Shown: positions 25,501 to 32,686 of the stretch, in pieces
How the letters are laid out: each line of letters opens with the position of its first letter
How positions within the stretch are numbered: the stretch's first letter is position 1
Assembly: GCF_040760075.1 (NCBI RefSeq)
Contig: NZ_CP142884.1
Span: 3,472,001 to 3,536,000 of the forward strand
Source of the DNA: Sphingobacterium sp. R2
GTDB lineage: Bacteria > Bacteroidota > Bacteroidia > Sphingobacteriales > Sphingobacteriaceae
Reading direction: 5' to 3'
DNA length: 64,000 bases
The notes under the pieces: generated by a model
What the model saw: only the letters and a program-made list of their open reading frames with translations
The model's database searches: none
What the model was told of the DNA's origin: nothing
Made by a program: the position numbers and the translations under genes

Positions 25501-25768
25501 ATATCCAGCTAATGTAAATAGAGAGAGTTTTTACCAATATTCAGACGCCTTAGCGGTGAAAGGAGATCAGCTGCGACTGCAGGATATCCGGATTTCCTAT
25601 GCCTTTGCACCCTTCACGCGATACCGATCTTCAAGATTGCATCTTTATCTATACTGCTCCAACATTGGGCTTTTATGGAAAGCAAACGATCAAGGGCTGG
25701 ATCCCAATTTCTTATCGGGTTATCCAGCTCCCTTTGAAACAACGCTCGGTTTGAAATTTAACCTTTAA
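22547..25768 (+). CDS. SusC/RagA family TonB-linked outer-membrane protein
   Basis: This large outer-membrane transporter has a signal peptide (MFHIRAILILSLIVHMFSLL), a carboxypeptidase-regulatory-like beta domain (ISISGTVVSSIDGKPIQGVS), the SusC hinge (NQLNEVEVVSTGYQKIPKER), a plug domain (DATAASIWGVRSGNGVIVLT) and a 22-strand barrel ending ETTLGLKFNL. It would move a SusD-captured ligand across the outer membrane using TonB energy. The frame is open upstream to an ATG at 22367, but 60 extra non-hydrophobic residues before the signal are unlikely; ATG 22547 or 22568 is preferred. SusD and a TlpA-like gene follow. The ligand is unknown. Confidence 0.92.
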   Translation: MPKTIKGMFHIRAILILSLIVHMFSLLAQTPRKDSGAEGLISISGTVVSSIDGKPIQGVSIRVEGEKGRGSTKVDGSFSLHVINPKGTVSFSHMGFSRLELSYVAGVSMAVQLIPLENQLNEVEVVSTGYQKIPKERATGSFVQVDNKTLQRNPAMNILSRLDGVTNGLLLDENAGNPDGLSVRGRSTLFSNTRPLIVVDNFPFEGDLDNINPNDIESVTVLKDATAASIWGVRSGNGVIVLTTKKGKTKTTIDFTSNFLIAKKPNLFYQKQLSSSEFIDSEIDLFQRGYYDKDINTVYKNISPVVSLLEKVRSGNLDMDVANAEIDRYRAVDVRDELTKYFYRNKIQNQQQLSITAGSDRVRSLISLAYDRSLSESATADNTRLNIRNNNQWNIIKDYLQVSTDLWYVKNTNTESNAYGYTPLYPYERLADNERALEAATMSTLRRSYTDTVGNGYLLDWKYRPLEEVQNGLTQYRGIDQQLRFQLGISSKIYRSFKIAADYLMSNNWIDNSTFYDQRSFYTRNLVNQFSQVDLITKTVARPIPLGDIFDSSETRMQSHYGRVQLDWDERLGRLHRISGLIGMEWRKDKSLFHSPGSLYGYNPKLESYSEVDIFSSFPLYHNGGYSMISKGGGRIRQQDNNRSWYGLFSYSYRDNFTLTGSIRKDESNLFGVSANQRGVPLWSMGASYNFKQFLKSDKLDYLKMRTTYGYNGNVDKSTTAYLTSKLYRTTNLWGKPMDVILNPPNSSLRWERVQNLNFGVDISLLKGRAGGTVEYFQKNGKDLMGQSPVAPQVGVGEFYGNVARTSTHGVDAQLWLSWFEKKAIQVRTDLIFNQVKDKVTRYYRVPGANKDIVASTGIVPIEGYPINTLVLYRFKGLDSEGNPLGIVDHVITDEYNAIINSSDRQSINFVGSRLPTKFGSLRHTVSFQNWELSFNIVYKLGYYLKRPNSFNSNGLISGGYRFADYDQRWQNAGDENRTTVPAFVYPANVNRESFYQYSDALAVKGDQLRLQDIRISYAFAPFTRYRSSRLHLYLYCSNIGLLWKANDQGLDPNFLSGYPAPFETTLGLKFNL

Positions 25769-25772
25769 AAGT

Positions 25773-27149
25773 ATGAAAAAATATATTTTAATAACCGTCC
25801 TGCTGGCAGTTTTAACGGCCTGTTCGAAAGGATTTCTCGAAGAAATTCCAAATAGTAACATTTTGACACCCGAACAAGCGGAGGATTTTCAGCGGCTACT
25901 GGATAATTCGGAACAGGTTGGGGTAACGGGTGTACTTCCCCAGTTGGCTGCTGATGAATATTACATCAGCACGGAAAAGGATTGGCTGGCTTCTGCTACA
26001 GCGACGGAACGAAATTCGTATATATGGGCCAAGGATATATTTGGAGGTGAGTTGGAGATTAATGACTGGAACGCACCATACAAAAGTGTTTTCTACGCTA
26101 ATAATATCATCAGCGAAGTTGAAAAACAGTTTAAGACAGGTGAGTTGACATTTGCATTACGTGATATTTATGGTCAGGCGCTTTTTCATAGGGCCAAAGC
26201 CTATTTTGATTTGGTCAAGAACTTTTCGGTACCTTTTGATGCACTGACGCAGCATACTGATCTTGGCGTCCCCATTCGGAAAGACCCATCGATAGACTAT
26301 ACTTCGCAACGGGCTACAGTAAAGGAGTGCTATGACTTTATTTTTGATGACCTCAGTAACGCTCTCACCTATCTTGCTTATGATACACCCTTACCCGAAC
26401 GGAACAGGGCAACCAAACTGGCAGCCTTTGCACTACTATCTAGGATCTACCTGTATAGACGAGAGTACGATAAAGCGGAGCAGTATGCGGATAGCCTGTT
26501 AAATCGCTACGATAAGTTGATCGATTATAATAAGGTTTCGCAAACGTCGAATACCCCATTTACAAAGACAAATGATGAACTCATCATGTATGGCGCCACT
26601 GGCGTGTATCGAAATTCCGGTCAGATCAATAGCACCCAAACGGTTTTCGTGGATAGTACGCTGATAAAAATGTATGCTCCAAATGACTTACGCTTATCGA
26701 TTTATTTTATCAACAATGGGGCCGGAAAGTATACCGTGAAGCGTGGCTATAATGGCACCGGATTAACACCTTTTAATGGCTTTGCCGTCGACGAAGTTTT
26801 GCTCAATAAGATCGAGTGCCTCGTGAGGCGGGGCGAACTCAATCAAGCTTCATTATCGATGGAGCGATTGCTGTTAAATCGCTATAAAACCGGGACATAT
26901 ACTCATGTGGCCTTTGCAGATCAACAATCGGCTTTGCAATTTGTGCTCCAAGAACGACGAAAAGAATTGGTATGGCGTTGCCTGCGCTGGGACGATATCA
27001 AGCGTCTCAACAAAGAGGGCAGAGGAATTGTGCTATCGCGCAAATTAGAAGATGCCGTTTATAGACTTGAGCCTAATACACCGGGCTATATATTTAATAT
27101 ACCTCAGGATGAAATTAATAGAAGTGGAATAATTCAAAATATACGATAA
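25773..27149 (+). CDS. RagB/SusD family nutrient-uptake lipoprotein
   Basis: The 458-residue lipoprotein starts MKKYILITVLLAVLTACSKG with an LTAC lipobox, so it is anchored to the outer membrane facing out. Helical TPR-like parts follow, including ALFHRAKAYFDLVKNFSVPF and AFALLSRIYLYRREYDKAEQ. The C-terminal LQERRKELVWRCLRWDDIKR is the SusD signature. It forms the lid of the preceding SusC barrel. It starts 4 nt after SusC and overlaps the next gene start, so the three form an operon. Confidence 0.92.
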   Translation: MKKYILITVLLAVLTACSKGFLEEIPNSNILTPEQAEDFQRLLDNSEQVGVTGVLPQLAADEYYISTEKDWLASATATERNSYIWAKDIFGGELEINDWNAPYKSVFYANNIISEVEKQFKTGELTFALRDIYGQALFHRAKAYFDLVKNFSVPFDALTQHTDLGVPIRKDPSIDYTSQRATVKECYDFIFDDLSNALTYLAYDTPLPERNRATKLAAFALLSRIYLYRREYDKAEQYADSLLNRYDKLIDYNKVSQTSNTPFTKTNDELIMYGATGVYRNSGQINSTQTVFVDSTLIKMYAPNDLRLSIYFINNGAGKYTVKRGYNGTGLTPFNGFAVDEVLLNKIECLVRRGELNQASLSMERLLLNRYKTGTYTHVAFADQQSALQFVLQERRKELVWRCLRWDDIKRLNKEGRGIVLSRKLEDAVYRLEPNTPGYIFNIPQDEINRSGIIQNIR

Positions 27150-28663
27150 TGTTAAAATTAAAAATATTGTTTATGTTGTTCTTTGCGTTTGGAACAGCAC
27201 TTTTCGCACAAAAGTTAACGATTAATGGTAAAATTGATAAGGAACTAAAAGTTGATTCATTCCTCTTTAGGTATGCGACTAATTTTGTTGATCAGGAGAA
27301 TTTGTATGGTAAAGGAGAAGAGGTAAGAGTGAAAGTAAAGCATGGACGGTTTCAAATAGACCTCGATAATTTACCCGCGACATTTTATGCTTTTATCCGG
27401 TTGCCAAAGAATTATTCGAAAGATATTTCCGACGATTATAGATTGATCGGGAATAGTGGAAATTTCTTAATGCTAAAAGCAGATAACCCCATGGAAATGC
27501 AGTTGTATCAACATGGGGTATCTTTCTCGGGAGGGCAAAAATCCTCTTTGGATTGCCAGTTAGAGCTATTCAGACTAAAAAAGAAACTGAGCGATAGGCT
27601 TATTTCCCAAAAAAATAGTTTCGGTTCTTTTGATGAGAAAACTACGGAAAAGCAGATCAATGACTATTTGAGTGCCTATAAATCAATAAACCTAAATGCA
27701 TGTTTAGAAGCTAAGAAATTGGTGACCTCATACGCTCAGCTTCTCGATACGATGACTGCAAATACCCACTACTATGATTTTATTGGACGTACAAAATGGG
27801 ATGAGATCAATCATATTAACTGGTTGGTGGATTTCAGTCCAGATAATGTGCGATCGTATGTGGCGAGGTATTACAACAAATATTATACGGATGAACAATC
27901 TTATGGGGATCCGAAAAGCTATCGGGGGACATCGAATGAATATCCGAAATTCTTAGCTTATAAGGCTTTTACAGATCTGATGCAAACAATGGCTCCGCTG
28001 GGTAGACGCATAAAACCAAATGTTGCACTTGCTGACTTACTCATTTCAGAGCGCTATCATGGTGCTTTGTACGATCAGGTTGCATTTTCATCTTTATTGA
28101 TACGTGGTACGAAAGAGTATTTAGATGATATGTATCTCACCAGTCTAATGGGGAATATGAAAAATGATGATTTTAGGCAGTATGTAAGTGATTTGAGAAA
28201 AAAGCGAACAACACGAGCGCAGTCATTTCAGTTTAAATTGGAAGACGAAAATGGAAAAATGGTGACCAATGCTGATTTGAAAGGGAAGGTGGTCTTGTTG
28301 GATTTTTGGTTTACAGGATGCAGGGGATGCCTGGCGCTGCATAAAAATATGAAACCTATAAAAGAACATTTCAAAAATAATCCCAATTTTAAATATGTCA
28401 GTATCTCGATCGATAAGAAAAGAGAAAACTGGTTGAATTCATTGCAAAAAGGAGAGTATACTGATAAATTTGATGTAAAACTCTGGACTGGCGGACAAAA
28501 TGATAAACATCCGATCATTCGCTATTATGAAATAGGTTCTTATCCGACTATGATCTTGATTAGTAAAAATGATGATGTGGTGGCTATGAATCCGCCTAAT
28601 CCATATACCGAAAAGAACAAAAATGCTTTAATCAAAATGATCAGTGAGGCTTTGGAGGAATAG
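27149..28663 (+). CDS. TlpA-like thioredoxin-fold protein
   Basis: The 504-residue protein has a signal peptide (MLKLKILFMLFFAFGTALFA) and a long N-terminal region of unknown fold. A C-terminal thioredoxin domain follows from about residue 355, with the active site FWFTGCRGCLALHKN (CRGC) and the cis-Pro loop region EIGSYPTMILI. It is predicted to be a periplasmic disulfide oxidoreductase. It overlaps the SusD gene by one base. SusC-SusD-TlpA sets are common in Sphingobacteriaceae. It ends 4 nt before a strong bidirectional terminator. Confidence 0.88.
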   Translation: MLKLKILFMLFFAFGTALFAQKLTINGKIDKELKVDSFLFRYATNFVDQENLYGKGEEVRVKVKHGRFQIDLDNLPATFYAFIRLPKNYSKDISDDYRLIGNSGNFLMLKADNPMEMQLYQHGVSFSGGQKSSLDCQLELFRLKKKLSDRLISQKNSFGSFDEKTTEKQINDYLSAYKSINLNACLEAKKLVTSYAQLLDTMTANTHYYDFIGRTKWDEINHINWLVDFSPDNVRSYVARYYNKYYTDEQSYGDPKSYRGTSNEYPKFLAYKAFTDLMQTMAPLGRRIKPNVALADLLISERYHGALYDQVAFSSLLIRGTKEYLDDMYLTSLMGNMKNDDFRQYVSDLRKKRTTRAQSFQFKLEDENGKMVTNADLKGKVVLLDFWFTGCRGCLALHKNMKPIKEHFKNNPNFKYVSISIDKKRENWLNSLQKGEYTDKFDVKLWTGGQNDKHPIIRYYEIGSYPTMILISKNDDVVAMNPPNPYTEKNKNALIKMISEALEE

Positions 28664-28666
28664 ATA

Positions 28667-28688
28667 AAAGGGGAGCGAACTCCCCTTT
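28667..28688. terminator. Bidirectional rho-independent terminator
   Basis: AAAGGGGAG pairs perfectly with CTCCCCTTT over a CGAA tetraloop between the convergent TlpA-like and DUF6520 genes. U-rich tails occur on both strands (GTTGTT on the right, TTTTATC on the left strand). Confidence 0.85.
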
Positions 28689-28692
28689 GTTG

Positions 28693-29034
28693 TTAAGGAA
28701 TATAAACTCCTTTATCATCATTCATGGGCTCAATTAAGCCTGCGGCATGAAGTGATGATGCAGTTGAAGCGTCAAAGTTGTCAGGAACAGTTCCAGGTGT
28801 GCTGGTGCGTCGCCAGGCACAGTTCTGATCGCTTGTTTCCTGGCAGTTGTTTGGATCATATTCCCCTGGAGAAGTGAGTTTTTGGTAGCTTCCAGACGAT
28901 GAACCATTTACATAAACCTCTCCAGCGAATTTAGTTGTTTTAACCGCTTGTTGAGTAAAAGACTGCGTCAATATCGCGCCGCCTATTGTTGCTACACCCA
29001 GTAGCAATTTCCCATAATTTTTAATTCTTTCCAT
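28693..29034 (-). CDS. DUF6520 family protein
   Basis: The 113-residue protein has an N-terminal hydrophobic signal (LLLGVATIGGAILTQSFTQQ) and a small beta-rich mature part with two cysteines (NNCQETSDQNCAWRRTS). This pattern matches DUF6520, small secreted Bacteroidota proteins usually encoded with MauE/DoxX-type membrane proteins and TlpA thioredoxins. The two cysteines could be substrates or partners of that redox system. The gene follows the MauE-like gene by 4 nt on the same strand. Confidence 0.8.
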   Translation of the reverse strand: MERIKNYGKLLLGVATIGGAILTQSFTQQAVKTTKFAGEVYVNGSSSGSYQKLTSPGEYDPNNCQETSDQNCAWRRTSTPGTVPDNFDASTASSLHAAGLIEPMNDDKGVYIP

Positions 29035-29038
29035 GGGT

Positions 29039-29554
29039 TTAAATTTTAGAATGTTTAACTTTTGTTCTCACCAGGGCAAAAATTCCCGCTATCACCCAGA
29101 TGATATTAAAGGCGATATGCGTTTTCCAGCCCATCGATTCGATTACACCACCACAGTGACAAAGCTTATGCTCCACAAATTTGACCATCAAGCTGAGGTA
29201 AACAGTGAATAGGATCATCAATACAGTCGAAGCCCATAGGGCAGCCCGCTTAATCCAATACACCGGGATAACCAATAAAATCGCAAGCACAATCTCCAAC
29301 GAGGGGATGCCATAGCCGATCAACTTCGCGTACTGACCTAGATAGGGGATCTTGCTATTACCCTTGATAAAAGCGGCCATGTTCATAAACTTAGCCCATC
29401 CCGTGTACATGTAGATAAAGGCATAGCCATAAATGATCACTTCAGGTAAGTGACGATAGATCCAGCGTGCACCCGAGCGGATTGAACTACCGCGTTTAGG
29501 GGAGCTTGCCGGCCGATCCTGTTGATATTCGTATGTATTGAAGTGCTTCTCCAT
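29039..29554 (-). CDS. MauE/DoxX-like redox-associated membrane protein
   Basis: The 171-residue inner-membrane protein has four hydrophobic segments after a basic tail: EVIIYGYAFIYMYTGWAKFM, PSLEIVLAILLVIPVYWI, WASTVLMILFTVYLSLMV and AFNIIWVIAGIFALV. A periplasmic or membrane-edge motif LCHCGG sits between segments three and four. MauE/DoxX-like proteins supply electrons or disulfide exchange to periplasmic thioredoxins, fitting the neighbouring TlpA-like and DUF6520 genes. The start is taken as ATG 29554. Confidence 0.85.
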   Translation of the reverse strand: MEKHFNTYEYQQDRPASSPKRGSSIRSGARWIYRHLPEVIIYGYAFIYMYTGWAKFMNMAAFIKGNSKIPYLGQYAKLIGYGIPSLEIVLAILLVIPVYWIKRAALWASTVLMILFTVYLSLMVKFVEHKLCHCGGVIESMGWKTHIAFNIIWVIAGIFALVRTKVKHSKI

Positions 29555-30061
29555 AAGCGCTTATATCGTGATGATGTATCTTTTGTTTGTTGTTCTACGG
29601 AGCCACCTGCACCCAACAGACGGATTTCCTGGGTAGCCTTGCTGCTTAACGACATTGCCGGAATAGCGCAAATTTTCTTTTGTACTGTCTCATAATCGTG
29701 TTTTTTATTGGGCATTTCGGATATCGCTTAGCGGTACCTTGACTTGCTTCAACCAAGCTTTAGGATGCTGACCTGCTTTATCCGACCTGCTATTACAAAG
29801 TTGCACTACATTTTCTGGTAAATGTTGGGATTTTGACCACAATGTTTTGGGTTTTCGATCGCAAATTATTGCGATCGAAAACCCAAAATATTGGTATAGC
29901 ATGCCCAAGAAATTGGGTTTAACTTATAGGTAGAATGGGATCTCTGCTAGCGTATTCCCAGCAGCAGCAATAAAAAAGAGTTGCGACCCCTAAAACATAT
30001 CGCTATGAAAAAGGTTACCAAATGCTATAATGGGGTATCAATACAAAAGGTAACTTAGATT
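29555..30061. other. Gap with a long perfect inverted repeat and no supported gene
   Basis: About 500 bases between divergent genes. Two open frames on the minus strand (about 67 and 92 codons) have no recognised homology and one overlaps the MauE-like gene. The outstanding element is a perfect 20-bp hairpin at 29845-29888. The promoter for the MauE/DUF6520 genes should lie here but was not located. Confidence 0.4.
29845..29888. repeat. Perfect 20-bp inverted repeat with ATTA loop
   Basis: TTTTGGGTTTTCGATCGCAA (29845-29864) is the exact reverse complement of 29869-29888, separated by ATTA. The stem is unbroken and contains CGATCG, so it could form a stable hairpin or cruciform or bind a dimeric protein. 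It could also end transcription, since each arm gives T-rich ends on either strand. Confidence 0.85.
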
Positions 30062-31420
30062 ATGTATCAACGCTTAAGGATTCTTGCTTCGCCACTTTTT
30101 ATTCTTTTTCTTGGCCTGCTGCTCGTGAACGACTTTTATTTAAAAGCGGCATTTCACAATGTGCTGACAGGAAAGATTTCCGATTTTAGTGGGCTTTTTA
30201 TTTTCCCTATTTTCTGGTCGGCTATCTTTCCCAAACGGAAAGCCTTCATTTTTATAGCCACAGCAGTGCTATTTACCTTTTGGAAAAGTGAATATTCGAC
30301 GGTGCTCATCCAATGGATGAATCCTTATTTTGGTATAGGACGAACAGTCGATCTGTCCGATCTCATGGCATTGCCCATGATCGGCTTGGCCTGGTTGTAT
30401 ACAAAGAGCGAATCCCGGACTGCCATCCCGCCCGCGTTCATGCTGCGCCTAAGTACTTACCTGATTGGTATGGTGGCTATGTTCGCTTTTTGTGCCACCA
30501 CCCAGCCGCGATATATCCAAGCTTTTGAGCAACCGCAGTATATCTTACTAAAGCATCCGACACTCAAGAATTTTGAACCTTACTATGGATTTCAATTCTA
30601 TAAAAAAGATTCGCTGCTTGTTGTTAAAATAGACTATTTATATAGCAACAGGCCGGCCCGGAGCGATGATTACAATAAAAATAAAAATATCCAGCAGCTC
30701 GATCAGGACGTGTTAAGCATTATCGGAGATAGCGCAACGCGTATTCCTGCTGGAACAATCACCCAGCTCAGCATCCGCACGGAGGAGGGGACAGATTCGT
30801 TGCGATTTAATGGCGGACGCCTCGATGGACCATTGATCAGAACAAAAGGTAATACGCGGGTCATAGAAGGATTTTATAAGATGGGACTGGAAGATGCTAC
30901 CTGGACACTCCGCGACAGTAGCAGTAACGATAGGGTGGTACAGACATTTGTCAACGGCGAGAAAACGCAGGTAAAGCAGTATAGCGGGGATAAACTCAAG
31001 TCCTCTTCCAAGGTAAACACACGTGCCGATACTATTTTCAATACCTATGTGCAATTGGCGATGCTGACTTTAGCGGTAGCCGCGATGTGCTTCCTATTGT
31101 ACAGGAATAAGCGCACAGCAATACCTAAAGACCTAAAGCTCAGTTTCCTTTGGAAAATGTTGATATGCTTTCTATCCCCACTTGTCGTATGGCTGTTTTA
31201 CGTCGGCATCATGCTTTTGCTGATGAAATACGATGAGGATATTTTTGAAGCTATAGCAACAGCTATGTTTATTTTTATAGCGGTCTGCCCATTGATGTTC
31301 ATCATTGTTTTTGCGATCAAACTGGCCAAGGAAATTGATGTGCTCTGGTACTGTCTCTTGTTTGCGCTTCTGCTCAGTATCTTTAAAACCTATACTATGC
31401 TCGAAGCGCTGTCGAGCTAA
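30062..31420 (+). CDS. Membrane protein of unknown function
   Basis: The 452-residue protein has about five hydrophobic segments in the first 150 residues (FILFLGLLLVNDFYLKAAF, ISDFSGLFIFPIFWSAIF, AFIFIATAVLFTFW). A soluble domain of about 180 residues follows, then four segments at the end. The N-terminal motif GKISDFSGLFIFP recurs in uncharacterised Bacteroidota proteins. The soluble part is beta-rich. No enzymatic motif is seen. It stands alone and is convergent with the lipoprotein gene at 31.5 kb. Confidence 0.8.
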   Translation: MYQRLRILASPLFILFLGLLLVNDFYLKAAFHNVLTGKISDFSGLFIFPIFWSAIFPKRKAFIFIATAVLFTFWKSEYSTVLIQWMNPYFGIGRTVDLSDLMALPMIGLAWLYTKSESRTAIPPAFMLRLSTYLIGMVAMFAFCATTQPRYIQAFEQPQYILLKHPTLKNFEPYYGFQFYKKDSLLVVKIDYLYSNRPARSDDYNKNKNIQQLDQDVLSIIGDSATRIPAGTITQLSIRTEEGTDSLRFNGGRLDGPLIRTKGNTRVIEGFYKMGLEDATWTLRDSSSNDRVVQTFVNGEKTQVKQYSGDKLKSSSKVNTRADTIFNTYVQLAMLTLAVAAMCFLLYRNKRTAIPKDLKLSFLWKMLICFLSPLVVWLFYVGIMLLLMKYDEDIFEAIATAMFIFIAVCPLMFIIVFAIKLAKEIDVLWYCLLFALLLSIFKTYTMLEALSS

Positions 31421-31437
31421 ACAGCGAGAAATAGCAT

Positions 31438-31473
31438 CCAAGTTACCGCAATGCTTCGGTTACGGTAACTTGG
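31438..31473. terminator. Bidirectional hairpin terminator
   Basis: CCAAGTTACCG pairs perfectly with CGGTAACTTGG over a 14-nt loop between two convergent genes. No long T tract follows, so it may act as a transcript-end hairpin rather than a classical terminator. Confidence 0.6.
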
Positions 31474-31482
31474 GTATAGCTA

Positions 31483-32577
31483 TTATCCTGCAGACATGGC
31501 TAAGGTAAGTTTGGCGTTAAATGTGAGACCGGTAGTGGTCAGCGCCTTTACAGTGATCTGATAACTCCCCGCTTTTAAATTGTCGCTTTTTTTCACGGTA
31601 ACAGCACCTGTTTGGGCATTGACGCTAAACAGCTTTTCGCTATCGTCAAAGGCAACGCCATCTTTCTGTATCGAAACCAGTTCAAATGTCGATTTATAAT
31701 TTTCGGGATACAGTGTGGGCGCTGAAGAGAGATAGCCATTGGACAGACCGATGTGGATCAGACTAAAATCGATGGTCAGGTTGAGGTCGGGATAATATTG
31801 GCCGAACAAAAATTTAATCTGCGGGATCAGAATCACCCGAAAGGTTGTGGAGGCCACAGGAAAGCCATCTTTCCGCAATTCGGGGCTGAGCTCGTAAGCC
31901 TTCTCCGCTTTCTTATCCGGATCGCCAGCATTTTTTGATAAAGTGATCTGCGTACCCGTTATCGAAGCGATATTGTCCTGCCCGCCAGCAGCAGGCAGCT
32001 GATAGGTGGCACCTGTTGTCGGTATGCCTTGGGGATCGATTTCAAAAGCAACAGATTCGTCGCCATACAGCACATAGGCGTAGGGTAACTCGCTGCCAGT
32101 TTTTAGCCCTTTGATCGCAAGGGTTCCCGCCGTTACAGTCAGTGAAAAGCTTTCTTTGGCCACCACCGTTCCATTGGACGCTTTGGCGATTACAGTGATT
32201 TTGTACGCGTCGGGGATGCGTGCGCTACCCGATTGAGCGCCATTGGGATAGAGTAGGGCGCTGTTGACAAGGATGCTGCCCTTTTCGCTATTATACTGAA
32301 TAGCCTGCTGCATTTTTTCACGCAGCTTGCCGCCATTGCCCAGATTAACTTCTGCTGTTTGCGAAAAGTCAAAGCTGAAGTCTATCCCTGCAGTGGCAGA
32401 AGGGGCATTCGCTACTTTGATCTCATGCGTTTCGCCGTAGCGAAGGCTCACCGTTGCAGGTAACGCAAGCGAGATGTCAGCGGGGGTAGCTGCGTTCTCT
32501 TTTTTACAGGATGATGCCGCTCCGAGCGTCAGCATCAGCGCTACTGCCAGCGCGAGTTTTGTGTTGATGTGTTTCAT
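31483..32577 (-). CDS. Secreted lipoprotein with cadherin-like C-terminal domain
   Basis: The start at 32577 gives MKHINTKLALAVALMLTLGA and an ASSC lipobox; an upstream in-frame codon at 32607 would put ten residues before the signal. The mature protein is beta-rich, and its final 75 residues (DDSEKLFSVNAQTGAVTVKK, then AGSYQITVKALTTTG) look like a cadherin/Ig repeat. Such surface lipoproteins bind ligands for an outer-membrane partner. It is divergent from a TonB receptor and shares its control region, suggesting that the two act on the same substrate, which is unknown. Confidence 0.75.
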   Translation of the reverse strand: MKHINTKLALAVALMLTLGAASSCKKENAATPADISLALPATVSLRYGETHEIKVANAPSATAGIDFSFDFSQTAEVNLGNGGKLREKMQQAIQYNSEKGSILVNSALLYPNGAQSGSARIPDAYKITVIAKASNGTVVAKESFSLTVTAGTLAIKGLKTGSELPYAYVLYGDESVAFEIDPQGIPTTGATYQLPAAGGQDNIASITGTQITLSKNAGDPDKKAEKAYELSPELRKDGFPVASTTFRVILIPQIKFLFGQYYPDLNLTIDFSLIHIGLSNGYLSSAPTLYPENYKSTFELVSIQKDGVAFDDSEKLFSVNAQTGAVTVKKSDNLKAGSYQITVKALTTTGLTFNAKLTLAMSAG

Positions 32578-32606
32578 GTGGTATAAAATTTTGACGAAGG
32601 TAATCA

Positions 32607-32620
32607 TTGAAAATTATCAA
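32607..32620. promoter_or_regulatory. Candidate Crp/Fnr-type operator
   Basis: TTGAA-AATT-ATCAA is one base from the Fnr/Crp-family site TTGAT-N4-ATCAA. It lies between the start of the divergent lipoprotein gene and the TonB-receptor promoter, and a Crp/Fnr-family regulator is encoded at the 3' end of the receptor gene. Confidence 0.4.
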
Positions 32621-32629
32621 TGCAACAAT

Positions 32630-32660
32630 ATTGCATTTGATGTTTTCTTTTTTATTTTTG
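32630..32660 (+). promoter_or_regulatory. Predicted promoter of the TonB receptor
   Basis: ATTG at 32630-32633 and TATTTTTG at 32653-32660 are separated by 19 nt, close to the Bacteroidota TTTG-N19-TAnnTTTG consensus. The predicted start of transcription is about 20 nt before ATG 32687. Confidence 0.5.
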
Positions 32661-32686
32661 CAACGCAAACAGGAACAGGTTACATC

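Noticed and set aside
29437-29715. 92-codon minus-strand frame overlapping the MauE-like start
   Set aside because: It overlaps a well-supported gene by over 100 bases in another frame and has no recognised homology.
29705-29908. 67-codon minus-strand frame
   Set aside because: It contains one arm and loop of the 20-bp hairpin within its first codons and lacks any recognisable domain.
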